Assembly (NCBI GenBank): GCA_910583695.1
Contig: CAJTZL010000061.1
Coordinates: 1 to 14,725, forward strand
From: an uncultured Oscillibacter sp.
GTDB taxonomy: Bacteria; Bacillota; Clostridia; Oscillospirales; Oscillospiraceae
DNA length: 14,725 bases
Direction of reading: 5' to 3'
The notes beneath the pieces are model-generated. The model did not search any database. It saw only the letters and a program-made list of their open reading frames with translations, and had not been told where the DNA came from. Positions 8,812 to 14,725 of the stretch are shown piece after piece. Each line of letters opens with the position of its first letter. Position 1 is the stretch's first letter. The translations under genes and the position numbers were made by a program.

Positions 8812-9395
8812 AGGGCCTCCACGTCAAAGTCCGGGCCCAGATTGCCCTCCATCCAATGGCGGCGGCAGAGACCGATGTATTTGTCGTTGGCCCCCAGGAC
8901 CACCTGCTCTCCCTCCTTCAGCACCTGTCCGTCCTTGTCGAAGCGGGCGTTGAAGGTGGCCTTTTTGCCGCACCAGCAGATGGTCTTGACCTCCTCAATC
9001 TTGTCCGCCATGACCAGCAGGGCCTGGCTCCCGGGGAAGAGGTCCCCCTTGAAGTCCGCCCGGAGGCCGTAGCACATGACGGGGATATCCAGGTCGTCCA
9101 CCAGATAGACCAGATACATGACCTCCTCCCGGGTGAGGAACTGGGCCTCGTCCACGATGATGCAGGCGTTCTGCTGGAGCTCCATGATGGTGAGCGTCTG
9201 CATCTCGTCAAAGTACACGCAGGGGTATTTCAGCCCGATGCGGGAATAGACCATGTGGTCCCCGTCCCGGGCATCCAGCCGGGGCTTGACCATCAGGGCC
9301 TTCTGGCCCCGCTCCTCGTAGTTGAAGCGGGCCATGAGGGCGTTGGCGGACTTGCTGGAGCCCATGGCTCCATACTTAAAGTATAATTGTGCCAT
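8808..9395 (-). CDS. tdk: Thymidine kinase (type II)
   Basis: 195 aa, normal length. It phosphorylates thymidine to dTMP in the salvage pathway in the cytosol. The P-loop is GAMGSSKS (9-16), the family form of Walker A. VDEAQF (81-86) holds the catalytic Glu83. A zinc-binding lobe has C140, C142, C177 and H180. The lasso-like region follows about residue 145. The start matches the family N-terminus, but the bases upstream contain no Shine-Dalgarno sequence (they are A/T-rich). It is 33 bases downstream of the zinc-ribbon gene and overlaps the radical SAM gene by four bases. A type II enzyme needs no neighbours to work, so its place in this operon may not mean shared function. Confidence 0.96.
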   Translation of the reverse strand: MAQLYFKYGAMGSSKSANALMARFNYEERGQKALMVKPRLDARDGDHMVYSRIGLKYPCVYFDEMQTLTIMELQQNACIIVDEAQFLTREEVMYLVYLVDDLDIPVMCYGLRADFKGDLFPGSQALLVMADKIEEVKTICWCGKKATFNARFDKDGQVLKEGEQVVLGANDKYIGLCRRHWMEGNLGPDFDVEAL

Positions 9396-9428
9396 AAATA
9401 TACAAAAAGCGATGCATTTCGACGGGGA

Positions 9429-9890
9429 TTACTCGCTCTCTTCCTCCTCTTTCGGTTCTTCGGTTTCCGCCTGGGGGGCGAAGGGGTCATAGACCTCCGG
9501 CGGGTCCGGCATGGTGAAGACGGCTCTCTTGCAGTCCCGGCAGAGCCAGGTGGTTTTATAGAAACCGCCCCACAGGCCGCCCTCGTCCAGCACGTTGATT
9601 CGGCCGGCGCTTCCCAGGCCCCGCAGGAGATCGGTTCTGTATATGCCGGGGTACCAGCAGACGCCGTCCCGCCCGCCGGTGCAAAACCCCTGCTCCATCT
9701 CCTTCCCGCACCAGGGGCAGGGCTCCGGCGGGAGGCGCTTGGCCTCTTCCTTTTCCTTCGCCTTGGCCTTGCGCTCCTGGTTCCAGGTTTTCAGGCTGTC
9801 AAGGGGATTTACTTGCGGCTCCCTGGGCTCCCGGCGGGGCTTGTCCGGCTTCCGGTCCCAGGGGTCTTCGCTCTGCTTCCAAAATGGCAT
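9429..9890 (-). CDS. Zinc-ribbon protein, DUF6487-like
   Basis: 153 aa. The middle has CPWCGKEMEQG (58-68), a zinc knuckle with C58/C61, and a second knuckle LCRDCK (116-121) with C117/C120, separated by about 55 residues. The CPxCGKEM-xxG start, followed by a W about ten residues later, resembles the small DUF6487 family, whose function is unknown; that match is from memory and tentative. The N-terminus (1-55) is highly charged and Lys/Arg/Glu-rich, and the C-terminus is acidic, so both ends are probably disordered. AGGAGG lies four bases before the ATG at 9890. It starts eight bases after the mutY stop. Confidence 0.8.
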   Translation of the reverse strand: MPFWKQSEDPWDRKPDKPRREPREPQVNPLDSLKTWNQERKAKAKEKEEAKRLPPEPCPWCGKEMEQGFCTGGRDGVCWYPGIYRTDLLRGLGSAGRINVLDEGGLWGGFYKTTWLCRDCKRAVFTMPDPPEVYDPFAPQAETEEPKEEEESE

Positions 9891-9898
9891 AGGCCCTC

Positions 9899-10957
9899 CT
9901 ATTCTTCCAGCTCCCGCCGGACCTCCTCCGTGAAGCGGGCGAAGGCCGAAGGGACGGCGTAATGCTCCAGGGTATCCGCCCAGGTGAAATCCTCCGGCCC
10001 TTCCCCGGAGACCTCCAGGGCGTAGCCGGTCATGTGCCACTCCACATGGCTGAATATGTGCCGGGCGGTCAGGCGCTTTTTCCAGGCCCCAGGCTCCAGG
10101 CCCCAGGCCCGGACCGCCGCCCCGGCGGCGGCTTCCGCCAGAGTGCGCTCCACGTTGGGAAACTCCCAGAGCCCCGCCAGCAGGCCGGTCTCCGGACGCT
10201 TCCGCAGGGCGATGCACCCGTTCCGGAGGAGGAGAAAAACGGTTTTTTCCTCCGCCCGGCGGGCCTTTTTGGGGGCCTTTACCGGGAGGCTCTCCGCCGT
10301 GCCCCGGGCATGGCCCAGGCAGAGGTCCCGGACCGGGCAGAGGAGGCATTTCGGCGGGCCGTTGGGGACGCAGACCGTGGCCCCCAGCTCCATAAGGGAC
10401 TGGTTGAAGATGCGGACGTCCGCCTCCGCCTCCGGGAAAATCTCCCGGACCTGGGCGCGGATGTTTTTTTTCGTCTGAGGGGCGGCAATGTCGTCGTGAC
10501 AGTCCGTCAGGCGGGTGATGACCCGCAGAACGTTGCCGTCCACCGCCGCCTCCCGCCGGGCAAAGGCCGCGGAGGCAATGGCGGCAGCGGTGTAGTCCCC
10601 CACGCCGGGGAGGGTCAAGAGCTCTTCACAGGTATCGGGGAAGCCGCCCCGGTCCGTCACCAGCCGGGCGGCTTTTTGGAGGTTCCGGGCCCGGCTGTAA
10701 TAGCCCAGGCCCTCCCAGAGCTTCATCAGCCGCTCTTCCGGAGCGGCGGCCAGGGCCTCCGCCGTGGGGAAGGCCTCCAGAAACCGGGCGTAATAGCCCA
10801 GCACCGCCGCTACCCGGGTCTGCTGGAGCATGATCTCCGAGACCCAGATGCGGTAGGGGTCTCGGGTTCTCCGCCAGGGAAGGTCCCGGGCGTTCTCCCG
10901 ATACCACGCCAGTAGGGGCGGGGGGAGTCGGGACAGTGTCATAGCGTTCTCATTCAT
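9899..10957 (-). CDS. mutY: A/G-specific adenine glycosylase MutY
   Basis: 352 aa. MutY removes adenine opposite 8-oxoguanine and so prevents G:C to T:A mutations. The glycosylase domain carries E41 in WVSEIMLQQTRV (catalytic acid), a helix-hairpin-helix LPGVGDYTAAAI (116-127) and catalytic D140 in VDGNV. The [4Fe-4S] ligands are C196, C204, C207 and C213; the first gap is seven residues rather than the six of Escherichia coli MutY. The C-terminal NUDIX-like domain (about 235-350) reads the 8-oxoG strand. The start could be the ATG at 10957 or the one at 10942, which gives the more usual N-terminus; both lie almost at the predicted transcription start. First gene of the minus-strand run down to 7343. 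Confidence 0.94.
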   Translation of the reverse strand: MNENAMTLSRLPPPLLAWYRENARDLPWRRTRDPYRIWVSEIMLQQTRVAAVLGYYARFLEAFPTAEALAAAPEERLMKLWEGLGYYSRARNLQKAARLVTDRGGFPDTCEELLTLPGVGDYTAAAIASAAFARREAAVDGNVLRVITRLTDCHDDIAAPQTKKNIRAQVREIFPEAEADVRIFNQSLMELGATVCVPNGPPKCLLCPVRDLCLGHARGTAESLPVKAPKKARRAEEKTVFLLLRNGCIALRKRPETGLLAGLWEFPNVERTLAEAAAGAAVRAWGLEPGAWKKRLTARHIFSHVEWHMTGYALEVSGEGPEDFTWADTLEHYAVPSAFARFTEEVRRELEE

Positions 10958-10963
10958 AGGGAG

Positions 10964-10992
10964 ATTATAACACAAACTCCGGGAGATGGACA
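10964..10992 (-). promoter_or_regulatory. Predicted mutY promoter
   Basis: On the minus strand, a consensus -10 TATAAT (10964-10969) lies just seven bases before the ATG at 10957. The -35 at 17 bases is weak (TGTCCA, 10987-10992). If used, the transcript starts almost at the ATG, so mutY would be leaderless or start at 10942 after a very short leader. Confidence 0.5.
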
Positions 10993-11072
10993 GCCTTTTT
11001 TCCGGGAGGGGGCGCTTGCAAATTTTAACCCGCAGGGGCGGACGCACCGGCCCGTCCCTGCCGATATTTCTC

Positions 11073-11101
11073 TTGACATACCTAGTGATACTATGTATAA
11101 T
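11073..11101 (+). promoter_or_regulatory. Consensus sigma-A promoter of the PadR cassette
   Basis: TTGACA (11073-11078), exactly 17 bases, TATAAT (11096-11101): a full match to consensus. Such strength is usual for a promoter that is held in check by a repressor, and it lies inside the palindrome at 11078-11122. Confidence 0.95.
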
Positions 11102-11122
11102 GAGCATAGAAACTCTAGGTAT
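11078..11122. promoter_or_regulatory. Long palindrome over the promoter, likely PadR operator
   Basis: ATACCTAG (11078-11085) and CTATG (11091-11095) are mirrored by CATAG (11105-11109) and CTAGGTAT (11115-11122). The five-base gaps match on both sides and the nine-base centre contains the -10 box. The symmetry and placement are what a dimeric winged-helix repressor would need to block this promoter. That the PadR product binds here is inference from position. Confidence 0.8.
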
Positions 11123-11137
11123 AAGGAGGCGGGCGCG

Positions 11138-11476
11138 ATGAGGAAACAGGCCATTGAGCACACCCGGCTGCTGGCGCTGTCATTGCTGGCGGGGGAGGAC
11201 ATGTACGGGTATCAGATGATCGTGGAGCTGGCCCGGCGGTCCAACCACACCTTCGATATGAAGGAGGGGACGCTATACCCGGTGCTTCACGGGCTGGAGC
11301 AGGAGGGCTTTGTGGAGGCATACCGGAAGCAGGCCCCCACGGGCCGGGAGCGGAAATACTACCACCTCACCCGGAAGGGCCAGGGGGCCCTCCGGGAGGA
11401 GGAGGCCGCCTGGAAGCGCTACTCTGGGGCGGTGAACGACGTGCTCCGGGGCGGCGCGGAGGCGGAGCCGGTATGA
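11138..11476 (+). CDS. PadR-family transcriptional regulator
   Basis: 112 aa. The winged helix carries the PadR hallmark EGTLYPVLHGLEQEGFV (43-59) and the wing GRERKYYHLTRKG (69-81), with MYGYQM (22-27) ahead. Short PadR proteins of this type repress their own operon and are usually relieved by a ligand or stress signal; in Firmicutes they often precede HAAS-domain membrane proteins. AAGGAGG lies eight bases before the ATG at 11138; an in-frame ATG at 11093 lies inside the operator and promoter. The stop overlaps the next start (ATGA). A strong operator-like palindrome covers the promoter. Confidence 0.95.
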   Translation: MRKQAIEHTRLLALSLLAGEDMYGYQMIVELARRSNHTFDMKEGTLYPVLHGLEQEGFVEAYRKQAPTGRERKYYHLTRKGQGALREEEAAWKRYSGAVNDVLRGGAEAEPV

Positions 11477-12207
11477 CCCGGGGGGAGTTTTTGGAACAGG
11501 TGCTTGCACCTCTGGGGCGGCTGACGGCGGAGGAGCGGGAGAACGTCCGCCGGGAGCTGGAGGAGCACGTGGAGGACCGGATGGAAGCCCTTTTGGACAT
11601 GGGCTGGGACGCGGAGCTGGCGGAGTCCCGGTGCCTGGAGGCCATGGGGGACCCGGCGGAGATCGGCCGGGAGCTGGCAAAGCAGTACCGGGGAAGGGGC
11701 TGGCTGTGGATTGGCCGGGCGGCGGTGGCGCTGACCGTGGTGGTGTGTATCCAGGCTCTGCTGGGGCTTGGGATGCTGTCCAATGCCTGGACCAGCCTGG
11801 AGGCCCGAATTTGTCCGTCGACGGCCATTTCCATCGGTGAGCTGAAAAACGTGGAAGCAGCGGAGGCGCTGAACATCCGGGCGGAGATTGGAAATGACAT
11901 ACTGAGGATTTATCAGGTGTCCGTGGGGGAAAAGGACGGCCGGAGGGCGGCCATGGTGCTGGCCTGCATGTATGACCGCCGGCCCTTTGGCATCGTGGCG
12001 GCCGGCCTGAGGGTCAGGAGCGATGTGCTCAACCAGAAGGGGGAAGTGGGAACCAGCGGCGGGAGCAGGGGAAACTATGGGGCGGAATACGCCGTCCATT
12101 GGGCCCCGGTGGAGCCGGGGGACACCCACGTGGTCTGGGTATACCATGGCATTGGGGAGACCGTCCGGCTGGAAATTCCCCTGCCGGGAGGGGAGGAAAC
12201 GGCATGA
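11473..12207 (+). CDS. HAAS-domain (DUF1700-like) single-pass membrane protein
   Basis: 244 aa. Residues 1-70 form a HAAS-type helical domain: LTAEERENVRRELEEHVEDR (17-36), then the MGD-PAEIGREL end (58-69). This domain is the known partner of PadR proteins and is thought to act on or report to them. A transmembrane helix (about 78-102) follows, and residues 103-244 are probably outside and beta-rich. I do not recognise this outer domain. The start overlaps the padR stop by four bases and its stop overlaps the next start by four bases, so the three are translated together. A role in sensing an envelope signal for PadR is inference. Confidence 0.88.
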   Translation: MTRGEFLEQVLAPLGRLTAEERENVRRELEEHVEDRMEALLDMGWDAELAESRCLEAMGDPAEIGRELAKQYRGRGWLWIGRAAVALTVVVCIQALLGLGMLSNAWTSLEARICPSTAISIGELKNVEAAEALNIRAEIGNDILRIYQVSVGEKDGRRAAMVLACMYDRRPFGIVAAGLRVRSDVLNQKGEVGTSGGSRGNYGAEYAVHWAPVEPGDTHVVWVYHGIGETVRLEIPLPGGEETA

Positions 12208-12860
12208 GGAAAACAAATATGCCCTCCCGAAGAAGGAGGGGCTTCCGCCGTCTTCTCGTCGCGGCGGCGGCGGTGCTTGTGGTAAACCATGTTTTTATGG
12301 TTGGCCTGCTGTTCCCCATTCAGGCCATCCGCCAAAACGAGGAGCGGGAGGGCGTGGGACGGACAGTCGTGATCTGCCGGGCCTGGGCCCCGGAGATTGC
12401 CAAAAGCCAGGTGTTCTACCTGACGGGAAATGAGAGCGTCACGATGCTCAGCGGGGCGTACCTGACGTATCTGGGCTGGTTCGGCGGCGGCGGCCTGCCG
12501 CTGGACTGCACGGAGGAGGCGACTGTCTACGGCGGCTGGCTGGCCATGAAGAAGAAGGATCAGGGCGCGGTTTTGTATGCGTTCGGCCGGGTGGACGACC
12601 CGGACATCGCCCGGATGGAGGTCCGGCTTCAATACACGGACTGGAAGGAGAAGGACCACACCGTCCTCACCTGGAACAGTGAGCGGGCGGACTGGATGGA
12701 AAAAGACGGGCGGTACTACTTCCTGTTTCGGACCTACCCGCCCTTTGACTGGACGGAGTATCATCCTCGCCTTGACGCCGTGGCCGTGGGCTGGGACGAG
12801 GCGGGGAACGAGACTGCCCGAGTGGAGCTGGGCCGGGGCTCGGGCTCTATCAGCAGTTAA
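12204..12860 (+). CDS. Unrecognised membrane-anchored protein, third gene of the PadR cassette
   Basis: 218 aa, no family recognised. A very basic N-terminus (R/K-rich, 2-16) leads to one transmembrane helix (about 16-38), and the remaining 180 residues are probably extracytoplasmic. This part is rich in Tyr, Trp and charged residues with likely beta strands (WLAMKKKDQGAVLYAF; DAVAVGWDEAG). The layout resembles that of the HAAS protein without the HAAS domain. GGGAGG lies seven bases before the ATG, and the start overlaps the previous stop (ATGA). Its tight coupling suggests it works with the HAAS protein. The gene ends two bases before the shared terminator. Confidence 0.82.
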   Translation: MRKTNMPSRRRRGFRRLLVAAAAVLVVNHVFMVGLLFPIQAIRQNEEREGVGRTVVICRAWAPEIAKSQVFYLTGNESVTMLSGAYLTYLGWFGGGGLPLDCTEEATVYGGWLAMKKKDQGAVLYAFGRVDDPDIARMEVRLQYTDWKEKDHTVLTWNSERADWMEKDGRYYFLFRTYPPFDWTEYHPRLDAVAVGWDEAGNETARVELGRGSGSISS

Positions 12861-12862
12861 AA

Positions 12863-12889
12863 GGACCGGGAGGCGACGCCTCCCGGTCC
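12863..12889. terminator. Bidirectional terminator between PadR cassette and FNT gene
   Basis: A twelve-base-pair stem, GGACCGGGAGGC with its complement, around loop GAC. On the minus strand it is followed by TTTT, ending the FNT transcript. On the plus strand the tract after it (GGTGTGTTC) is poor, so termination of the PadR cassette may be less efficient. Confidence 0.8.
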
Positions 12890-12896
12890 GGTGTGT

Positions 12897-13712
12897 TCAG
12901 TCCTTCTTCAAATGCGCGTACCATAGAAGCGCCGCCAGTCCCGCGCCCCCCAGGACGTTCCCCAGGGTGACGGGGAGGAGGTTGCCCAGGAGGAAGTTCG
13001 GCATTGTCAGGGCGGAGAGGTCCACCCCGGCTTCCTGGGCCAGCTGGAGATACTGGGGATTTTGGAGCGCCAGCATCCCGGCGGAAATGTAGTACATGTT
13101 CGCCACGCAGTGCTCGAAGCCGCAGAGGACGAAATAGCTGACGGGGATAAAGGCCCCCATGAGCCGCCCCGCCCCGTCCTGGGCCGAGAGGGCCAGCAGG
13201 ACCCCCAGGCACACCAGCACGTTGCAGAAAATCCCCAGGCCGAAGCCGTTTAAAAACGGCAGGGCGCACTTCCCGGCGGCCAGGCGGATGGTGTAGACCG
13301 CCAGCCCTCCGGCGGAGTAGTTCAGCTGGCCGAAGAAGACACAGCCCGCCGCCGCCAGGAGGGCCCCCAGGAAGTTCCCCAGGTAGACCAGAGCCCAGTT
13401 CCGCAAAAGGCCGGGGAGGGTGCATTTCTTTTCCAGCAGGGAGAGGGCCAGGAGGCTGTTCCCGGTGAAGAGCTCCGCCCCGGTGACGATGACCATGCAG
13501 AGCCCAAAGGGGAACAGGAGGCCGGAAACCGTCCGGGCAAGGCCCACGTTCTCCATGCCGTGGACGGCGGTGTTGGTGGCGGCACAGCCCAGGGCGATGA
13601 GGGCTCCCGCCAGGACGGAGAGGGCCAGTAGCTTCCCGGCGGGCTTTTGGGTCTTGGCCGTCCCGCCGGCGGCATAGTGCTCTAAAAATTCCTTGGGGGC
13701 AAGGTAGTGCAA
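12897..13712 (-). CDS. Formate/nitrite transporter (FNT family) channel
   Basis: 271 aa with TTG as start codon; GAGGTGG sits about five bases upstream. FNT proteins are pentameric membrane channels for formate, nitrite or related anions. Six hydrophobic helices are visible. Family landmarks are GAELFTGNSLLA (78-89), K148 in AAGKC, and GFEHCVANMYYI (198-209) with the pore His201, corresponding to FocA His209. It lies directly downstream of fhs, which uses formate, so formate is the likely cargo; nitrite cannot be excluded. No clear separate promoter is seen in the 113-base gap, so it is probably co-transcribed with fhs, with the hairpin at 13771-13792 between them. Confidence 0.92.
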   Translation of the reverse strand: MHYLAPKEFLEHYAAGGTAKTQKPAGKLLALSVLAGALIALGCAATNTAVHGMENVGLARTVSGLLFPFGLCMVIVTGAELFTGNSLLALSLLEKKCTLPGLLRNWALVYLGNFLGALLAAAGCVFFGQLNYSAGGLAVYTIRLAAGKCALPFLNGFGLGIFCNVLVCLGVLLALSAQDGAGRLMGAFIPVSYFVLCGFEHCVANMYYISAGMLALQNPQYLQLAQEAGVDLSALTMPNFLLGNLLPVTLGNVLGGAGLAALLWYAHLKKD

Positions 13713-13770
13713 GGTTCCACCTCTTTCTTACAGTGCCGGCTTTCAAAGAGAAGCAGGGATCCGGCTGCGG

Positions 13771-13792
13771 GGCCTGAGCCCCAGCTCAGGCC
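13771..13792 (-). other. Hairpin between fhs and the FNT gene
   Basis: A perfect nine-base-pair stem, GGCCTGAGC/GCTCAGGCC, around TGGG on the minus strand. No U-tract follows, so it is not a normal terminator. It could protect the upstream fhs message from 3' decay or set the ratio of the two proteins; this is inference. Confidence 0.55.
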
Positions 13793-13825
13793 ATTCCCCT
13801 TCTATAGGAGCACGTCCAAAACAAC

Positions 13826-14725
13826 TTAGAACAGCCCGGTGATTTTCCCATTCTCATCGACATCAATCTTCTCGGCGGCGGGGACCTTGGGCAGACCCGG
13901 CATGGTCATGATATCCCCCGTCAGAGCCACCAGGAAGCCCGCCCCGGCAGAGACCTTCAGGTTCCGCACGGTGACCTGGAAGCCCTTGGGGGCCCCCAGC
14001 AGGGCCGGGTTGTCGGAGAAGCTGTACTGGGTCTTCGCCATGCAGACGGGGAGACTGCCGAAGCCCAGGGCCTCCAGCTCCGTGAGCTGCTTTCTGGCGG
14101 CGGGGGTCAGAACGGCCCCGTCGGCGTGGTAGACCTTTTGGGCGATGTCGTTGATTTTCGCTTCAATGGAGTCCTCGGCGTCGTAGGCAAAGCGGAAGTC
14201 GTTGGGCTCCCGGCAGAGACGGAGCACCTCCCCGGCCAGGGCCTCTCCGCCCTCTCCGCCCTTGGCCCAGACCTCGCTGAGCGCCACGTTCACGCCCAGT
14301 TCCCGGCACTTGTCCTCCACCAGCTTCAGCTCGGCGGCGGTGTCCGTGGGGAAGGCGTTGACGGCGACCACGCAGGGCAGACCGTAGACGTTTTTGATGT
14401 TGTCCACGTGCTGGAGCAGGTTGGGAAGCCCCTTCTCCAGGGCCTCCAGATTCTCGGTGTTCAGCTCCGCCTTGGGCACGCCGCCGTGGTTCTTCAAGGC
14501 CCGGACGGTAGCCACCACCACGACGGCGCTGGGAGTCAGCCCCGCCAGACGGCACTTGATGTCCAGAAACTTCTCCGCCCCCAGGTCCGCGCCGAAGCCC
14601 GCCTCCGTAACGGCGTAGTCCGCAAGGCGCATGGCCAGCCGGGTGGCCATGACGGAGTTGCAGCCGTGGGCGATGTTGGCGAAGGGGCCGCCGTGGATGA
14701 AGGCGGGGGTGCCCTCCAGGGTCTG
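13826..14725 (-). CDS. fhs: Formate-tetrahydrofolate ligase, C-terminal part
   Basis: The window edge cuts the 5' end; 299 residues to the TAA stop are present, about the last half of a normal 556-residue protein. The enzyme joins formate to tetrahydrofolate with ATP, giving 10-formyl-THF for purine synthesis and the methyl branch of one-carbon metabolism. Landmarks are the block TPAFIHGGPFANIAHGCNSV at its beginning, the FGADLGAEKFLDIKCR and EPNDFRFAYD stretches, and the C-terminal GDIMTMPGLPKVPAAEKIDVD. The reading frame stays open to base 14725; an internal ATG at 14650 is not the true start. It precedes a formate/nitrite channel gene by 113 bases. Confidence 0.97.
   Translation of the reverse strand, partial: QTLEGTPAFIHGGPFANIAHGCNSVMATRLAMRLADYAVTEAGFGADLGAEKFLDIKCRLAGLTPSAVVVVATVRALKNHGGVPKAELNTENLEALEKGLPNLLQHVDNIKNVYGLPCVVAVNAFPTDTAAELKLVEDKCRELGVNVALSEVWAKGGEGGEALAGEVLRLCREPNDFRFAYDAEDSIEAKINDIAQKVYHADGAVLTPAARKQLTELEALGFGSLPVCMAKTQYSFSDNPALLGAPKGFQVTVRNLKVSAGAGFLVALTGDIMTMPGLPKVPAAEKIDVDENGKITGLF

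Noticed and set aside
8068..9072. A 334-codon open frame on the plus strand
   Set aside because: It is antisense to the radical SAM and tdk genes, which carry complete catalytic motifs.
9962..10915. A 317-codon open frame on the plus strand
   Set aside because: It is a shadow of mutY on the other strand, with no start signal.
13771..13792. Terminator for fhs
   Set aside because: The stem is good but no U-tract follows on the minus strand, so it is listed as a plain hairpin.

Overview
The window looks like a chromosomal segment of a GC-rich Clostridia bacterium. The Oscillospiraceae gut anaerobes (Flavonifractor/Lawsonibacter-like) are my best guess. The grounds are a clostridial 2[4Fe-4S] ferredoxin, a CtsR-controlled clpC operon, formate-tetrahydrofolate ligase beside a formate/nitrite channel, strong GGAGG ribosome-binding sites and sigma-A promoters in a GC-rich background. 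The taxonomy is inference; no marker gene fixes it. There is no CRISPR array, transposase, integrase or phage gene.

Layout from left to right. (1) 1-231: a minus-strand tRNA pair, tRNA-Val(UAC) then tRNA-Asp(GUC), the latter cut by the window edge, behind a near-consensus promoter. (2) 424-1922: a minus-strand lspA-rluD operon with its own promoter. (3) 1952-3365: a long perfect-arm hairpin that may be a dispersed palindromic repeat, then a plus-strand pair with a structured leader: an unrecognised single-pass membrane protein and a small dimeric alpha/beta-barrel-like protein. (4) 3375-7001: the minus-strand heat-shock operon ctsR-mcsA-clpC, with two CtsR operators flanking its promoter and no mcsB between mcsA and clpC. 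(5) 7066-7344: a monocistronic plus-strand ferredoxin. (6) 7343-10969: a compact minus-strand run mutY, zinc-ribbon protein, tdk, a PflX-like radical SAM protein and a GNAT acetyltransferase. (7) 11073-12860: a plus-strand cassette of three ATGA-overlapping genes (PadR repressor, HAAS-domain membrane protein, unknown membrane-anchored protein) behind a consensus promoter that lies inside a long palindrome. (8) 12897-14725: minus-strand fhs (C-terminal part) followed by a formate/nitrite channel.

How the genes work together. The channel and Fhs suit formate uptake and activation into one-carbon metabolism. CtsR, McsA and ClpC form a self-limiting protein-quality-control circuit, but the expected arginine kinase is not here. 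The PadR cassette looks like a signal-responsive envelope module that represses itself. Three convergent gene pairs share compact bidirectional terminators (3340-3365, 7310-7344, 12863-12889).

Most of the window is ordinary housekeeping. The items most worth a second look are the PadR/HAAS/unknown cassette with its operator, the mcsB-less ctsR operon, the 1952-2035 palindrome and the unrecognised membrane protein at 2247-2999.
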